Shown here: one piece after another, positions 11,401 through 47,127 of the stretch
Position numbering within the stretch: the first letter of the stretch is position 1
Layout of the letters: each line of letters starts with the position of its first letter
From: Struthio camelus
Lineage: Eukaryota; Chordata; Aves; Struthioniformes; Struthionidae
Direction of reading: 5' to 3'
Assembly: GCF_040807025.1 (NCBI RefSeq)
Contig: NC_090952.1
Location: forward strand, 17,481,068 to 17,545,067
DNA: 64,000 bases
Position numbers and translations under genes: made by a program
The notes under the pieces: generated by a model
The model's database searches: none
What the model saw: the letters and a program-made list of their open reading frames with translations, nothing else
What the model was told of the DNA's origin: nothing

Positions 11401-14400
11401 TTGTGTTGCTCCTCTAGCTGTAGGTGCAGCGCGTGCGTTTGATTTCATCCGCTTTATTAACAGCTTTAAGGCCGTTTCCGGCAATAAGACAAAATGTCAT
11501 CCAGTTCTTTGTCCTTCTCATTTTAAAGAAGCGTGCGTTTTAAGTTTTCACGGATGTTTTATAGGTGAACATAACCTAGGACTGTGCAAATGGGTGTGTT
11601 AATTTTTAATACCCGTTTTTTTTCATGTGTTAACCTACACATGGTTTCCCAAATTGGCTTCTTCCATGTAAGATTTCTGCCTAAGCAGGATGTTTCGCAT
11701 TGCGTTTCTATTGGTTACTGCATTAAAAATCCAAAAAAAATTGTTGAAATGCGTTCAGTGGAGGATAACTGTTGTATTCTTATTGAATTTGAGTATTAAC
11801 ATATAACTGAATTAGAAAACATCTGTTCTTGATTTCTCAACTGCAGATGAATTTATTTGTTATGTTGTAGAAGAATGATGACTGGTGTATCTGGGCTTGG
11901 TTCTTTTCATTTAAATGTCAAATGCAGTTATAAGAAAATGTCTGCAACTCCAGAGAAACTGTGTTGTTGATGTTTTATTTTATTATATGTAAACAAGATT
12001 TAAGTATTATTTAGAAGGAATTTCTTATTTTGAAGGAATTCTTCGCAGCTGACCGCGCAAACATGCTTTGTGTGGAGATATCTCACCTGAACTTACTGGG
12101 CATATTTGTGTGTGTAAAATTGTGACGAGAATTAGTATTTGCAGGGCTACACCTTTTATTGATATAGTAAAATATGTTAAATACATGCTCTTGATTTCTG
12201 TAACTTTATTAAGTTATACTTTTAGGTTATAATGTTTGACTCGATGGTATTTTGTAGAACTATTTTGTACTTTATTAAAATTTAAGTATGGTCACAGGGC
12301 CTGGAAGGCAGTCTGTTGATCGGGAGCTTCACTGTACCTCTGGATACAAGGAAGACACACCTTTTGTTCTCTGGAAAGTGTTTTTTTAATTGAAAAAATT
12401 AATGAAATAGTGTAGTATTTTAAAATGAAATCACTTTATTGTCTGATGCTAAAAAAGCATTTTCACAGCATTTTTTCAAATATGTGGGGTAGAAGAGAAG
12501 AAGAATTGAGGGGAAAACTTGAGGTCTTAATTGTTTGAGTGAAGAGAGACTTGGATATGTTCCAGTTATGGCTGCATACAGAATCATGGCTATCCAGCTT
12601 ATTTCTTGATGTCCTTTTTTTTTTTTTTTTTTTAAAAAAAAAGTTTGATTCAGCCACTTCTTCCAAAATTGCATGGATGTGTATTGTGGTATATGGTGGA
12701 AAGAAGCTGTAAGGAGCCACAGTTAATCACTTACCACCTTTTCTGCTCTTTATAGTAAGATTTGCATGCATATGTAGTACATGAAATGAAATCATCCTCC
12801 CTACTGAAATCTATGAGCAAAATACCTAATTATGGCAGAGCTGTGGGTATAATCTGTTGTTAGTTGCTCCCGTCCGTATCAGCAATTAGGGAATATCCTG
12901 CTGTCATTGTGTGTCTCTAAGACCCTGAAGTAGATACAAAATAATCTGTGATTTAATAGTTGATACAACTCTGTCCTTCCTCTGGATTGAGGGTTTATAA
13001 CAGTATACTTAAGTAGTGGCTTAATACCCCTTGTGTTGACTGATACAGCTTCACTGTGTTTATGGCCAATGTGTCATCATCCATCTCTGTTTTTAGTGGA
13101 AATTTAAGATAATTGCATGTTCGCAGAAGGTACCATTCCATACCTTTTGTAATGTTTATAGCCCTGATAGCACTGGAAAGCTATTCCTCTTAGTGACTCT
13201 TAGTGATCCTTGCAGAAATTTTGATTTAAATTAGAATTGCAGTCTTGCTTTGTGTAGAATTTTCTACGTGGCACAATATGTAATATGCTTACATTTGGAC
13301 ATCTAATTATGTAATCTGAAAATAAATGAAATTGCATGTTAAAAAAGAAGAAAATGCAGGAATAATCTTCCTATAATCTCAAGTTGGTATAACTTAACAG
13401 AGCTTTAATTATTTACATTTAAAAAGAAGGATTACATGAACTAAAAGCCATGGTCAGGGAATTGTAAAGTACTGCTTTAATTAAGAAGTTACTACTTTGA
13501 ACTAGCCATGCATAGACTAGAGTTGTCTCTTATTTTGTAAGAGTGAGCATATGCTTTGTCAGCTACCCTGAGTTTCAAGTGGCTCTGGAAATAATTTAAC
13601 AGTGATGAAGTATTGCATTAATATTCTGCAGTTGCTTTGTGATTCTTAGAGTAATGAAAGAATTTGATCTTGTACCTATAACTTTTAAAATATCATTAAA
13701 ATTTGATTGTGTGGGTGAAACTGGTGTAGTTAAATCCTTGGCTCTTTTCTTCATTGATACTGTTTGACTTGTGCTAGTTGGCTTATGAAAGTACTTGTTT
13801 TGTTTATGGCACCGTCCAAAACTTACATTACGGGTCTGTAAGAAGTAAGTTTTTTTTTTTTTTTTCCTCTAAGAGCTAATATTCTAGATTTAAAGACTAC
13901 TTGAGAGAAATAGGTTTGAACAAATAATAGCAGGAGAAAGTGTTGAAAGGATGACAGTGACACTAGATGATATAAGTTTTTTGGTTCTTTTGTATTCTCA
14001 GTTAAGTTGGAACCTCCTTGGGGTGGAACGGTGACCTTTTTTTTGAAATTGGCGTCATTGCGGACTGCTTGCTGCTTCCTTCACTTGAGGATTTCAAGAG
14101 TATAAAAGAAGGAATAATCGCTGCTCAGTTCCTTCCTTGATAATGAAGATGCAGTAAGCATGGATTGTGTTTTCCATCTTTTCTCTCTTAAAGATTATTT
14201 GTTATTCTGTTTTGTGTTCCTTCATATTAAAAAAAAAAAAATGCAAAGACAAAGTGGTTTCCCTGTGGCATGTGTACCTTGGCCTGCACAGAGTAGAAAT
14301 TCTGCATCACCTGCTGAACTGAAGCCAGCTAACACGGTCATAAAAATGAGGCACGCTCATGTAGCACCAACATTGATTTGGGACATCATCTCATCTAAGT

Positions 14401-17400
14401 GGCTTTCTGCCTGGTTTAAATGATTTCAGGAACTTCAGCTTTAACAGGCAGGCTGAGCCTGCTGCCTGATACAGTACACAGAGCACCAGATTCTGTGGCT
14501 CAGCCCAGTGCAGCGTGGTTCTTTGCATTGATTCAGAGTCAACATCTCCTCCCATATCTCTCTGTGGCAAATGAATTTGGGACCAAGGATCCAGTGCAGT
14601 CGGTTCTGGTGAACCAGAAGCGTTACAGTAAACACAGTAACTGGCATCAAGATGCCTTGGTTTGTTAGGGTCTTTCGCCGTGGAATCTAGTGCCTGTTGT
14701 TGCTAGAGCTTCCCAAGCGTTCTAAGAGAAATTAGTGTTATGTCTACTGCAAAGTTTAGTTTACTTCTTGCTTAGTGTGTTAGCGTAAGTTACGTTAGGT
14801 CCCTGGCTCTTTCTGGGTTCCTTGACTCTGGCTTAGGGGCCACCTCAGAGAGAGATTTTAGGCACTATATCTGTTTATTCTTACAGGTTGGCCTATTTTA
14901 TTATTCTCCCAGCTTAACTCTGTTAGCTCTTAACTGCAGAAGGATTGTCAAATATGTAGCATCATGAAGTGCTTGAGGTTTCTGTCACGTTTTAGATTTA
15001 GATAAACAGACTCAAAACAATCACATTCTTGTGACAGGAGGTGGGTGAACTTTCTTTGAGATCCAGAAGAGCAAAGTCCAGGTTGATATTGCAGCACTGC
15101 GAGTATCATGGTTTTGAGACTTGCTCTTAAAAGCGTTCATACTTCTTCCTTCGTTCCCCTCTGCACCATGCAGTGCCAAGTAGTTCTGATTTGACCTCTT
15201 ATTCCACCGTCACTTACCACAGCTCCTAAAACTCTTCATTCTCTGTGTGATACTGTCAGTAATTTCAGATTCTTTGACGCAAGGGGGACAGGAAGTACAA
15301 GATTTTGTCTTGTGCAGTAGAGCCTTGTTAAGTTAGGGATTTGTTCATCTATGGGAGCCTTGCTCTCTATATACTTCCATAGCTACTTCTGCTGAATCGC
15401 TTCGTCTGAGCTAAGAACTCTGCATAAAACTGCCTGTTGGGATTGCAGCAACCTGCAGTATATTCAGAATCTTTATAGTTTAATGTTTAGTAATGTAAAT
15501 AATATGGAGATATGCTAATTTATTCCTTGTATTTTATGGAAGACCTCTGTCACAGAAATGTTAAATACATTCTATTTTCTGAAAGCACGTATGTGTACCT
15601 GCCAGCTACCAATGGAGCTTGTTACCACAGGTAAAAGAAAGCAGGTTCTGTGCTGCGTACAAGAGATTTGGCATCCTCGAGACAGACACAACACCACAAA
15701 TTGAGATCTTGGTAAAATTGAGTTCAGTGAGAAAAATCTCAACATTGAGATGTTGAGATGTCTTACCATGCTAAAATCCTTAGGGGTAACTCGAATTCTA
15801 CTTTAAAAGAATACTGGAATCTCAGAAGACATGCACATCATTAAATAAAACTAGCATGGTTATATGGCAAGGTTTGAAGAGCTAACTGAAGTAAAAAAAG
15901 ATTGAGAAAAACACAGAAGTCTGACAGTAGAGAAATCAGGAAACAGAAGCCCCTACGCATTGAGGGGAATTAGAAGAGTCTAAGCAGCAAAGGAGTTGTA
16001 CCAAAAAAAAAAAAAAGAGAGAGAGAGAGAAAGAAAAGCAAGCTAAAGATGTCACAGTGAAGGAAGTTTACAAAGAATTGCTGGGTCTATTGTATCGAAA
16101 GCCTTAAATTTTCAGTTTTCTAGAAGAGGAATATTGCAGATAACTTCATAGAACTGGCTTTTTTTCTGGCAGCAGAGAAGGCATAGTGTCAGAAGAAAAG
16201 ATTTCTAGAATAACCTGACAGTTTTGAAATAAAATGTCAAGCAGCGTTGATAATACGGTCCTAACACTGGAATGGTAAATAGAGGTAAATAACAGTATCA
16301 GCACAGAAATCTGCTAAACATTTTCACTTCTTCAGTAAGTATAATGGGAATGGAGACTTTGAAATAAGTTGGCCTTTCTTCTGCTTAATGTTAGCTGTTA
16401 CAATGGGTAGCTATGCGCTGTGCATGCAAATCTAAATGAGGGCTGAATACATTTTCTGCCAGGCTCTTTGTGAGATGTTTTTTAATGATGCAGAAGGGGT
16501 CATCACAGCTGCGGAAAGAGAAAATCAGCTTTGGAACTTTTGTCCCTATGTAACTTTTTCAAATCTTATCTTCAATTAAACAAAAAATTTAATGATGTTA
16601 ACGTCTTGAAATTTTGTTTTTGGAATGGCTGTTAAGTGGATACAAAATCATGAAAGAAGCTGAAAAGTTGCTACTCTTAGTGCACTTCTCTGCTTTCCTC
16701 AATGCACACTGTAGCTCCACACACACAGAATTACCAGTCTTCATAATTAGTTGCAACAGTATATTCAGAGGATAGGGATAGAGCAAAGATAACTTTTCCA
16801 TGCGTGATCAATAGTGCATGTTATTATGGTAAGGCCTATTGGTAGTGATAGCATGTGTGTGCTGTTCAGGTGATTTAAATTACTTGAGTCTACAGGCAGG
16901 AAGCTACGTTTTGTCTAAGGCAAAGTTAACTTGTTTCCTAACGTAGTTCTCTGCTTCTGGGTAATAAGCTCAATGTAACTGGATTCAGTTGCTCACATGT
17001 GTTAGTGCTGTTTTGTCACTGTGGCGAGATGCTCTTGCCGGTATTGCTTTTGAGATTTTTGCTTTCAATTTGTGAGCTGTTATGCTGTAGAGGGAATCTC
17101 ATAAAACTTTGCACAGTATTTTCATGCTCAGTTTGTGGTGGAGAAAATGAATGTTTAGGGTTTTTCTCTGCTTACTGCTCCTTGAAATAAAGTAACACGG
17201 GAGTGTGTACCTCTGCATGCTGGAGGTACTCCGCAGCACTTTCTAGTTAAATTCTACAGGTTATAAACCAAACTCTTCTAGACCAGGCAGTACCCAAAGA
17301 TTTCTTTAAAAAAACACTTTCAAGTCCTGTCCAAGAATTACTGAAATGTTTGATTTTACTCACATGAGTAATTCTTTTGATTGCTTTGGAACGACTTATG

Positions 17401-17612
17401 CATGGCAACATTTGCAGGATTTTAGGTCAAAAATATGCTTACAAAACCATGAAACAATAAAGCAAAGTGAATTGTACGTAGTACTGAATGCTTTCCTCTT
17501 GAATTTTTGCATAAATATTTTTCTGTATTTGTCAGTGGGACAGATTAAGCCAGTAAAGCTAATCAACACAGTAATACTATGTTTAACATAAATTCTGATT
17601 TTTCTTTTGCAG
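11401..17612 (+). other. ZNF711: ZNF711 intron 1 (3' part)
   Basis: AT-rich intronic DNA between the CpG island and the first coding exon. No convincing exon was seen. Open frames of 60-90 codons around 14160-14670 lack splice or family support. It includes poly(T) near 12617-12633 and a short GA run near 16015-16030. Confidence 0.5.
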
Positions 17613-17638
17613 TCATTTGTGAAGGAACTTAGCTGAAT

Positions 17639-38205
<20,567 letters not shown>

Positions 38206-41200
38206 TTTTTGGAGTTTGCTTCTCATTTATGGTGATTTAGGAATGTCTCATTCTGTATACATTTGCATAACATTTTAATTAAATTATTATTCATAAATTA
38301 ATATGAAATGCCGTAATATTTATCTCGAGTAAACCAGTTACTTGAGATACAGTTACTATTGGGGGGAGAACTGGGGTTTCATTAAGTAACACTTACAAAG
38401 TTACAGTTCATGTCCTTAAGCATATTTCTAAAATTAATATCAAATGTGATATTGATATTCTTTGAAATTCTTTCCTTTAAGTAAAGAGAACATAAGACTT
38501 CGCATCTATTTTGGGAACAGAGAGGTAAGTTGTTTTTTTTTTTTTTTTTGTAACTGCATAAAAAGAACAGTTTACACAATGAAATGCTGAAGTATTGCTA
38601 TCTTACTTTCCTTTTCTTTTAAAAATATTTGTCTTACTGCATCAATAATGGATTAAAAACTTAGAGAAATTTTAAAAGAAGTCTTCAGCAAGGATTTCCA
38701 ACTAGCTTTTAGCCAGTGAACCCTTAGGTTTTGTACTAACAAACAGAAATGATTCAGACTTTATGAATCTCTTCATCTGTTTTTATTTACACTACTTTCC
38801 TTTTTTGTGTCCAGCAGTCAAAGGAGGGGGCAGTACTGTTCAGAAAACCTTAAGAGATTAAAACTATATCTCATTGAAAATGTTAACGCTTTATTTCCTG
38901 AGAATGATATCGAATGAATAGACTGAAGGAGATTCTTCATAACAGATTGAAGAGGATCATTCACCTGTTCTGGCTCTGTGACCAAGCGCGGATCAGTGCT
39001 GGCTTATTTGTCCCCCGTAAGGATGGATGGAATAATCAGGTACTTTAATATTTTAAACATATTCTACAGACAATTTTTTAAAAAGACTTAATCCTGCATT
39101 GCTTAAGAAGTCTTCAAAGGTCATGCGGTGCAGAACAGGACATCAGGGCTGGAAGTGAAAGAAACTAGGCTTTGGGAAAGAAGCTAGCATTTTAGACGGT
39201 GGACTGAAATCTGGATTACGATAGGGATTGATGCTTTTAAGCATCACAAAAGATGCTGAAATCATGTTTTGTTTTCTCTTAATATTGGTACTGGTGAAAT
39301 ATATTAGCATTTACAGTGTTTTAAACTCTGTTTTTGAAATGTACTGGCATGTGCAGAGAGTCATGTACTGCTTTTCTGTTCTGTGATATACATAATTCAT
39401 CATTTGCTACTTGTTAAAGAATACACGATTTCCAATTTGTTCACTGAAAGGTAGGTAGTTATGCAGTACCAGCTTGTATTCCTTGCATAGTTTTCTGAGT
39501 GCAAGTGTACGGGTATGCATAGAGTCAAAGGGACCTCTGAAAGCAGATGAAATGCCGGGCGGCTTGTTGACTAGTCACAAGTGAAATGTGGCATCTTTGT
39601 TTCTGTTTGTGCACCTGCAAATAGTTACCGCAGAATGTGAGAGCGTGCAATGTAACTAAGGTTAAGTACGTTAAAGTTGACTTCGGAGATCACGACGTAT
39701 TCAAAACGGAGGAGCAGTTGGCAGGATCGCTTGTGAGAAGTTACGACGTCTGGAGTGCACAGAATTGTCTGTTTGAGGATAACTAGTAGTATGTCTTTCA
39801 AGGAATGCAGTGAAAGGCTTTGAATTTTACATATCTGATGATTTAAAATTGCATCTGCAGATTAATTCTTTGTATGATAAATAGTCTTTTAGCATAAAAT
39901 GGAATAATCTCTCTTAAATTTGGAGTTATTCCCTAAATCTCTAACTGAATTCCAGTTGTTATCTGATATGTCTCTGAGTTCTGGATTCTTGCTTACGGTC
40001 TTAAGTTTTTGAAAGTATCAGCAAGTCTTCTAGCCACCGTCACAGGAAGTTAATCTCATTTTTCCAAAGTTCGAGAAAAGATATAGTAGAAAGCTATACA
40101 GTATTTTTCTTTGTTCATGTTCAAATGCATCCGTAAATGATGCTTCCTGATTATGGTTATGGGATATGTCAGGACTTCTTCCTATTAGAAGGGACTGTGT
40201 TCATTCAGTGTGAGCGAGCGCGGTATCTACTGTTTTTCAGAAAGTGATGTACTGTGGGATGCCAGTTTCATTATCTAGGTTTTCTATTGCATCTACTTTT
40301 TTCTTTCCCTAAAAGTACGCAACTATGAAGTGCACAAAGTTTTTAAAAACATATTTAATGGTAGCAAAATAAAAATATTTGATGATGGCAGAAATGAAAT
40401 GGTGGATGCTGGATGAAGTTTAATTCATCTTCAGCATTGTCCTTATATTCTAGAAGGTTTAAGAGTTAGCAATATTCTATCTAACGAGATGTCTTTCTGA
40501 TCAGGAAGAAGAATTTCATACCTTTTTGGAACATCAGCATTTGTGAGGGATATACAGGAGTCTTCATGAGGGAGGGAGCAGTGGTTGAAAAAACTGTAGT
40601 TGTACTATGTTGTTATCAACAAAGTTACGGGGCAAGTGTGGAGGACTTGTAGAACAAGTGCAGACTAGCATGATCTTCTGTGGGTGGTCCTGCTTTTTGT
40701 GATGTCTAGATGGGGAAACTGAGTTGTTAAGTTTAACCTATTGGTTACAGGCAGCCTTGTCCCAGGCAAAGTCTCAAATTGATATTGAGACTTGCGGGTG
40801 ATTGACTGATATTTACCACTTCTACTTGACTGGTTTATTAAACTATTTCAAAACATGTATTTCTTTATATTAATTGTTTGCTTATTCTCCTGACAGCGTA
40901 TGGACAACAAAACCTAGCTTTGAAGAAAACTTGTGGAAACAAGATCTGTCTGAGAGAGAAGCCTTGCGAATTGACGCACGCAGTATTAAGGTTTGCTGCT
41001 CATATGTTGTTAAATTTCGAACAGTGTTGAAATTAAACGGTCGGACTGGCTGCTTGAGCAGTGGTTTTAAAATTCAGTAGTTGCTGGCAGTGGGAGAGCA
41101 TGTGCTCCTAATGGGCCATGAGTTAGTTCCGTCCTGTGCTGCTGAGGCGTTGAAGACTGAGGTTGGGCTTTCTATTAGTCTGTATTTTGAAATTCCTACC

Positions 41201-44200
41201 AATGCTTCTGCTGCTTCTTCCAGGATTGGACTCTGCCTACACAGCTGCACAGCTGCACATGCTGAAGCTTCTTGTAACTGCCTTGGTACGTGGTGAATAG
41301 GCAAAGAACTGCGTGGAGGTGGTTAGGTGGGCTGTGGTGGTTAAAAAATAAGTAAAGTAAGGGCCTAATATGTATGGACGGAAAGGAGAAGGAATCAACA
41401 GAAAAGGGCCTGTGGAATGTGTTGCAAAGGTGACCTTGCACACGCTGGGGAAGGAAGGACATAGAACTTGGGCATAGGGAAGGGAAAATAACGTGAGGCA
41501 GCTGAACAAGGAGAAACTTGGAGAAGTGGTAGTATATACAGTGCTCTTAATTTGTGTGCGGTATTTGAGTAATTGTGGATATTTTTATGTATCATCTGAA
41601 CAGGTATACATCCAACAGGAGATAAGCCTCAGGTAGAGCCTTCGTTGTTTATCTCTGCAGCCATGTTTTCTGGGTAGATCTGAAGTTCCATATTAATAGT
41701 AAGTGGTTGTTCAGTATTCTTGGCATGAGCTTTTGCTAGGAAATGCATATAAGTCTTGTAAAATGTAAGAAGGAGGTTCCAGTTGATTCCTCAACATTTT
41801 GAGGCACAGTTCCTAGATTATTTTCAGTGCAGTTTCCCAGTAAATATTTAATATTGAAGAGAACTTGTGATGGTTTATTGATGCAATGGAGGCATCACGA
41901 TTCTCAAAATACATGAAGTCAAGTCACAGTAAAATGTTTCTGTCCTAGAACTTCCGGAGATTCCCTGCTCTGTATAATCTGTTCCCTTGCTTTCCTTCCT
42001 CTACCCTGCCTAGGTCCCTCCCCTGAGCTGGCAGCCGAGTGTGTTCTGCAACCCACGTTGATGAAGCCTCCAGGACGGGACAAAGTGCTCTGCAGACAGG
42101 TCCCATTTATTCATTTCTCTCAAAGCCGGTAAGTTCCTAGGTGGTGGTAGGAAGCTAGTGAAGGAGAGAGACCCGTAAACCTTGGAAGTCTTTTGAGTAG
42201 AATGTTTAATAGAACAATAAAAGTTGGTGGTCGCATGATAACTTTATTACTTTTCATGAAAACTTGACTAGTATCTCCCGTCACTGTTGTGAGTTTATAT
42301 GTTCTTCTGTTCTTTTAAAGGTATTATTCCATAAACATGATCATCTTTCATGAATGCTTGCTTTCCTTACCAAAGGTTATATCTTTCCTTTTGCCCCATT
42401 TTCACAAAAAGACTTTGAGCTGCTGAAAAGGCAAACAGCCCTTCCCTTCAAATTTTTACATAATGTGTCAGTTCAGCACCACTAATATGGTGAATTACCT
42501 TACCAAGCATATGATAGTGATATGACGACGCTCCAGATTATCACTAGCCTGGGAAGGTGACCTGTGTTGCAGAGCTGTTCTCTGCCTGGAAGTGCAACAG
42601 TAAGGCAGCGCAGCTGTTCTTGACCGCGTCTGGAGTTCTCCTCTGACCGCTCGTATGATGCTTTATGGGATGTATAAGCACATCAAGTTTCATTGGGCAA
42701 GCAGCAAGTTTCACAAATGTGCAGGAGAGTTGCTTTAAAATGCCAGATGTGTTTACTGCGTTTTTTTATTTGAGTGATGGACCAAGAACTACTAAAAGCC
42801 AACGGTTAAAAATGATTCATGTCTTAATCATTATCTGTATTTTTTTATTCAGATTTCAAATGCCCACAAGGTAATAAAATTGGGAAAGTAAATGTGAAAA
42901 GATGGAACACCACCAGCCCACCACTCTTAAGGTAGAGGTAAGTTACCTTGATGTAGTACTCAAAGCTTGTATTGATTCTTCTGACAGAATACTAGAGGCG
43001 TCAGCAACTTTTAAACTAGGACTGTATTTGGCTTATATTTCTTCAGCAGCTGAGGCTTGAAGAAACTGAGTTTCTTTACGCATTCAGTTGCATGGAAAAG
43101 TCAGTAACCGAAGCTAGAAGAAAGACAACAAATTTTCTCCCTACTTCAGTGTAAAAACACCGAACTGTGTATGCTACCCCTTAAAAAAAGGATTATGTGT
43201 ATCATGGTGATAAACCCCTTTAATCAGTTATGGAAAAGAATATAAAAGCAACTTTCAAATAATGACCAATGAAAGTCCAAATAATTTGTCTTGAACTAAG
43301 GACTCATTTACCCTCACTTCGGGCAGTTAGGGTTTATTTCATATAAATGAATGCTAAAGACATAGCCTGATTTGGCAGAGTATATACTGCTGTTCACCAC
43401 AGGTAAATGTTGTCTTTGATTTGTCTGACTTCTTCCTGAGAAAATACAGAAATCGCAGTGGACTGTTAAATTTGAAAAATGCTTGCAAGATTCCCCAGCT
43501 GGGGAAAAAAACAAGAAGTACATTTTGTTGGCCTGTAACTGCATGAACACAACTGAAATAACAACACGGTAAATAACAATAGTTTATAAGCAAAGGTGGA
43601 AAAAAAATCTAAAGCAGAAAGCAAAAAGAGTCCTATTCACACGTTTCTTTGAGAACAACATTGGAATAGATATAACAATTCTTGTAAGCAGAATCAGCGT
43701 GTGGCCAATATAAAACAGAATCTGTATTTTTGAACAAAAAAGTCCTGCTACTAAAATAAGGCAAGGAGCGACTGCTGTTGAAGAGGATGCACTGGAATGG
43801 TGACATTTTGTTGACAATTAGCTATCATCAGATTCTATCATCTGTGTAAATTGTTTCACAATTTATTGATACTGATTGTGCTATTTTAACTAGGTTAGCA
43901 AGGAAAAAAATACTAACCTTGATGTGACAGTTTCTTTAGTTGTGCATTAAACAACTTACTTACTTAATGTTAAATTTGAAAAATGATGGATTAAATGAGA
44001 CATTGGAATAACTTTTCCATATAAAGCAACTCAGCAACTATGGCTAGATACCTGCCAGCTACTTTACTTAAACTCACTCACTTTTTATTACAACATGTGT
44101 AGTATAGCACTGTAATACTAATTTTGTTCCTGGGAAGCGCTATGACTATTTTAATTAGAAAAATACAAGCAAATTAGCATCACTTTTAAAATGTGAAAAG

Positions 44201-45075
44201 TCTTTGAATTTTATAATATTTTTATGCATCACCTTTTGGTATTTCATATGGTTTATTTATTTTACTGTAGCAAAAGGAAGGAAGGAAAGAGAAAGGAAAA
44301 ATTCTAGATACAGAGCAATCAAGACTGAAATAAGTAATGAGCGAGCTATTGTCTGCAGCTAATAATAAAATTTATTTTTATAATAAAAAATACGAGTGTT
44401 GTTTCTTGTTTAGCTAAAACTGGTTTGAAAACACAACCAACCCCAGATGATCGTCTCTTAGTCTAGTTCTGCTTTTTGACTAGCATCTATTGCGTCATTG
44501 TTACCTGTGAGTAAAATGTGTTGCTAGGCCACAGCTGTATCATTTACAGTACCTAGAAGCATTAAAATACTGTAACAAGCCTAAGAACAGCTCATCCTAG
44601 CTATATCATACAGTATCGATCTCTCTCTGTGTCCTCATGATTGGCAAACGGGACATTTCTAATAGTATGTATGCTTGTTATGCATTTATCTGAGAACGAG
44701 CGACAATCAGTGTGTTCTGAGTATCATACTGCCAACTATATATGTGCAAGACAGCTCATTTGCCTAATCATGGCTTTTGTCATGAAATTACAACACAACA
44801 CCCAACAGTTCTGCATGTAGTCAGAGCCTGAATTTGTCTATCCTTTTAGGACATTTACTGTTTGCATTACGTTATTACACAGTCTCAGTCATAAAGAGTT
44901 AAAAGAAAACAGTGGTTTACTATTACTTGACAGACTGGGTTGTAAATTTAATGTACAACCCTCACAGTCACTGAAATGAGTGCAAAGTACGGCTATGAGT
45001 AACTGATGTTTCTGCTCTTCATCGCTTCTTGTGAACTGTTTGTGTACTGCTTCCTACTGGTCATGCCCAGCCTGT

Positions 45076-45091
45076 AAGTAAGTAAGTAAGT
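45076..45091. repeat. (AAGT)4 microsatellite
   Basis: Four pure AAGT units, with more scattered copies just to the right. Confidence 0.8.
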
Positions 45092-47127
45092 CAAGACTTA
45101 AGTAAGTTATTTTTGTCTCTCCCTTACGTCAGATAACTGCACTAAACATGACATTTTTAAACTGTGCCTTAAAAAAAGGGGGGGGGGGGGGTTGATGGAT
45201 TGATTTTTTTTTTTTTTCCACACAGTCTTTCTTATGTTTGGGCCACAAAAGCAGAAACCTCATTCGACAGTATAATTAATTAACATCATTCATTACTTAT
45301 TGGGCTGGAATATACTTTGAAAATAACCTGTGTCATCAGGTGATGATAGTATTTTGTGTGTAGGCACACAATGCTAATAATACAGAAATGAAGAGGTCAT
45401 TTTAGACTCTGTATTATTTCCTAACTCAACTTTTACAACTGTTGGGTTCAATGGGGCAAGCTACTCTTCACGCAAATTCAGATGTTCTATAAATGCTATG
45501 TTTTTTTTCATTACTGCAAATCATCTCCTTTGCTAGAGCTAGACTAAAATGGCTGTATTTTGATGGTGCGTACTCTTACTTGGCATCTGAAACTGCAGGC
45601 TGATCTTAGGAGGCTGGACATACTCAAACAAACAGCAGTGCAAGGAGCAGGTTTTATGTTTGGTTCTTTATGCCAAAGAGCATGATGCCATCTTTGCCTT
45701 CACAGCATTAAACTGCGTGGAAGACTCGAGTTATATACAAGTAAAAGAAAGAAGTGCTTGGCTAAGAAGATACATGTAGAGGAACAAGTTGTCAAAGAAC
45801 ACCCACTTATCATCAAACCACTGAAACACTGCCAGCCTATCAATCAGTCACATACATACATAGACATCAGCTGTTTCCACTACAGTCGCACAGGAGCCAG
45901 AGGGTTACACTTACTTAATGTTTATTTCATAGTTGCACATAGCGTACAGGGTTCTTCTTCCACTGTTAAACATTGTCTATAAGATACGTTCTTTGTGAAC
46001 AGAAATATATAAGCCTGCAGAAATAAAGCAAAGCAAGAACCCTGTGATACAGAGCTAGCACCTTTTGATTGGAGAGTGTTTTAGTATTCCCTTATGATTC
46101 TTAGCACTTTCCCCTCTCCCCCAAACACACTACGTTTGTTAGTTATTCAGTTGAGACAACCTCTGTAGTCCTGCCTGGAGCAAAACCTGTAAATGGAAGA
46201 TTGGTCTGATGGATAGTAAGATTTAGTCCAAGAGCTATTTTCATACTAAGTAAGTTTCCCTATTATTAAAAACAAGTTCTTGAAATACTCAAAGCTCAGC
46301 GACTGTAAAATACATAGCTATGGCTGGTTTGGGGGCTTATAAGAGCTTCAGTTAAAAACATACTAACTCTGATCTCAAACACATGCCTTAAAAATTGGCC
46401 CAGTCATTTTATGTAACTCTAGATAAGTAAGTAAGTTTGGTACCTGCTAATTCCATAACCGTGAGCTGAATAAGTTCTTGTAGGTATGGAGCAAGTTAAG
46501 CAGTTTTTCCTTAGATTTACCTACAAGAAGCTAAAACACTAAGTTGCGTTTTTCGGTGAGGTGCCTTTTAGTGTTAAAGCTCCCCCTGAAGGTTGTTCTT
46601 GGGTTTTGCTTCATCTTGACTAGGCAGTAGCAGATAAAAATGACAATCTCTGAATCTGTATTGAAACCAGCCATTGGATATGTATGTAGCTTAAATTTAT
46701 ATCATTCTTGCCTACTCATTATATGAGTAGACAGGACAGAAGAACATGCCATGAAGCCTCCCAAAGAGGTATCAGTATCAGATTTTTCTCTTTTGTCTCT
46801 TAGAATACTGCAAGACTGACAGAAGAAGTGAAGTTAGTCAAGAAGTGACTGTCAGGAAAAACTTAAGTCTACAGAAGGATGGTAATAACTTTTCTCTCAG
46901 CAGAGAACACTAAGTGTATGGAAAGTATAACATGTTATCAGCAGATTATGAAGAACATGGGGAACTCAGTTCTTTATGATGAGGTTAAGACAGCATTTTC
47001 CATAGTCATCTTTCCTGTTTCCACATTCTTAATGCAATCCCCACTTTCTCTCAGTGTCAGCCTGAATCTTTTACTGATGCAAAATAGCAGAAAGTAAAGC
47101 AATTTTAGTCATTTGGTGTGAAATCCT

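Noticed and set aside
9673-11484. Long open frames on both strands in the CpG island, including a 603-codon minus-strand frame and a 386-codon plus-strand frame
   Set aside because: Stops are rare in such GC-rich DNA. The products are Ala/Gly/Pro/Arg low complexity with no domain or splice logic.
14160-14668. Two overlapping plus-strand frames of 82-87 codons in intron 1
   Set aside because: No family resemblance, start with a lysine homopolymer, and no good donor/acceptor pair joining ZNF711.
41081-41595. Cluster of overlapping short frames on both strands in the convergent interval
   Set aside because: Several frames open at once with no conserved motif, typical of chance in less AT-rich DNA.
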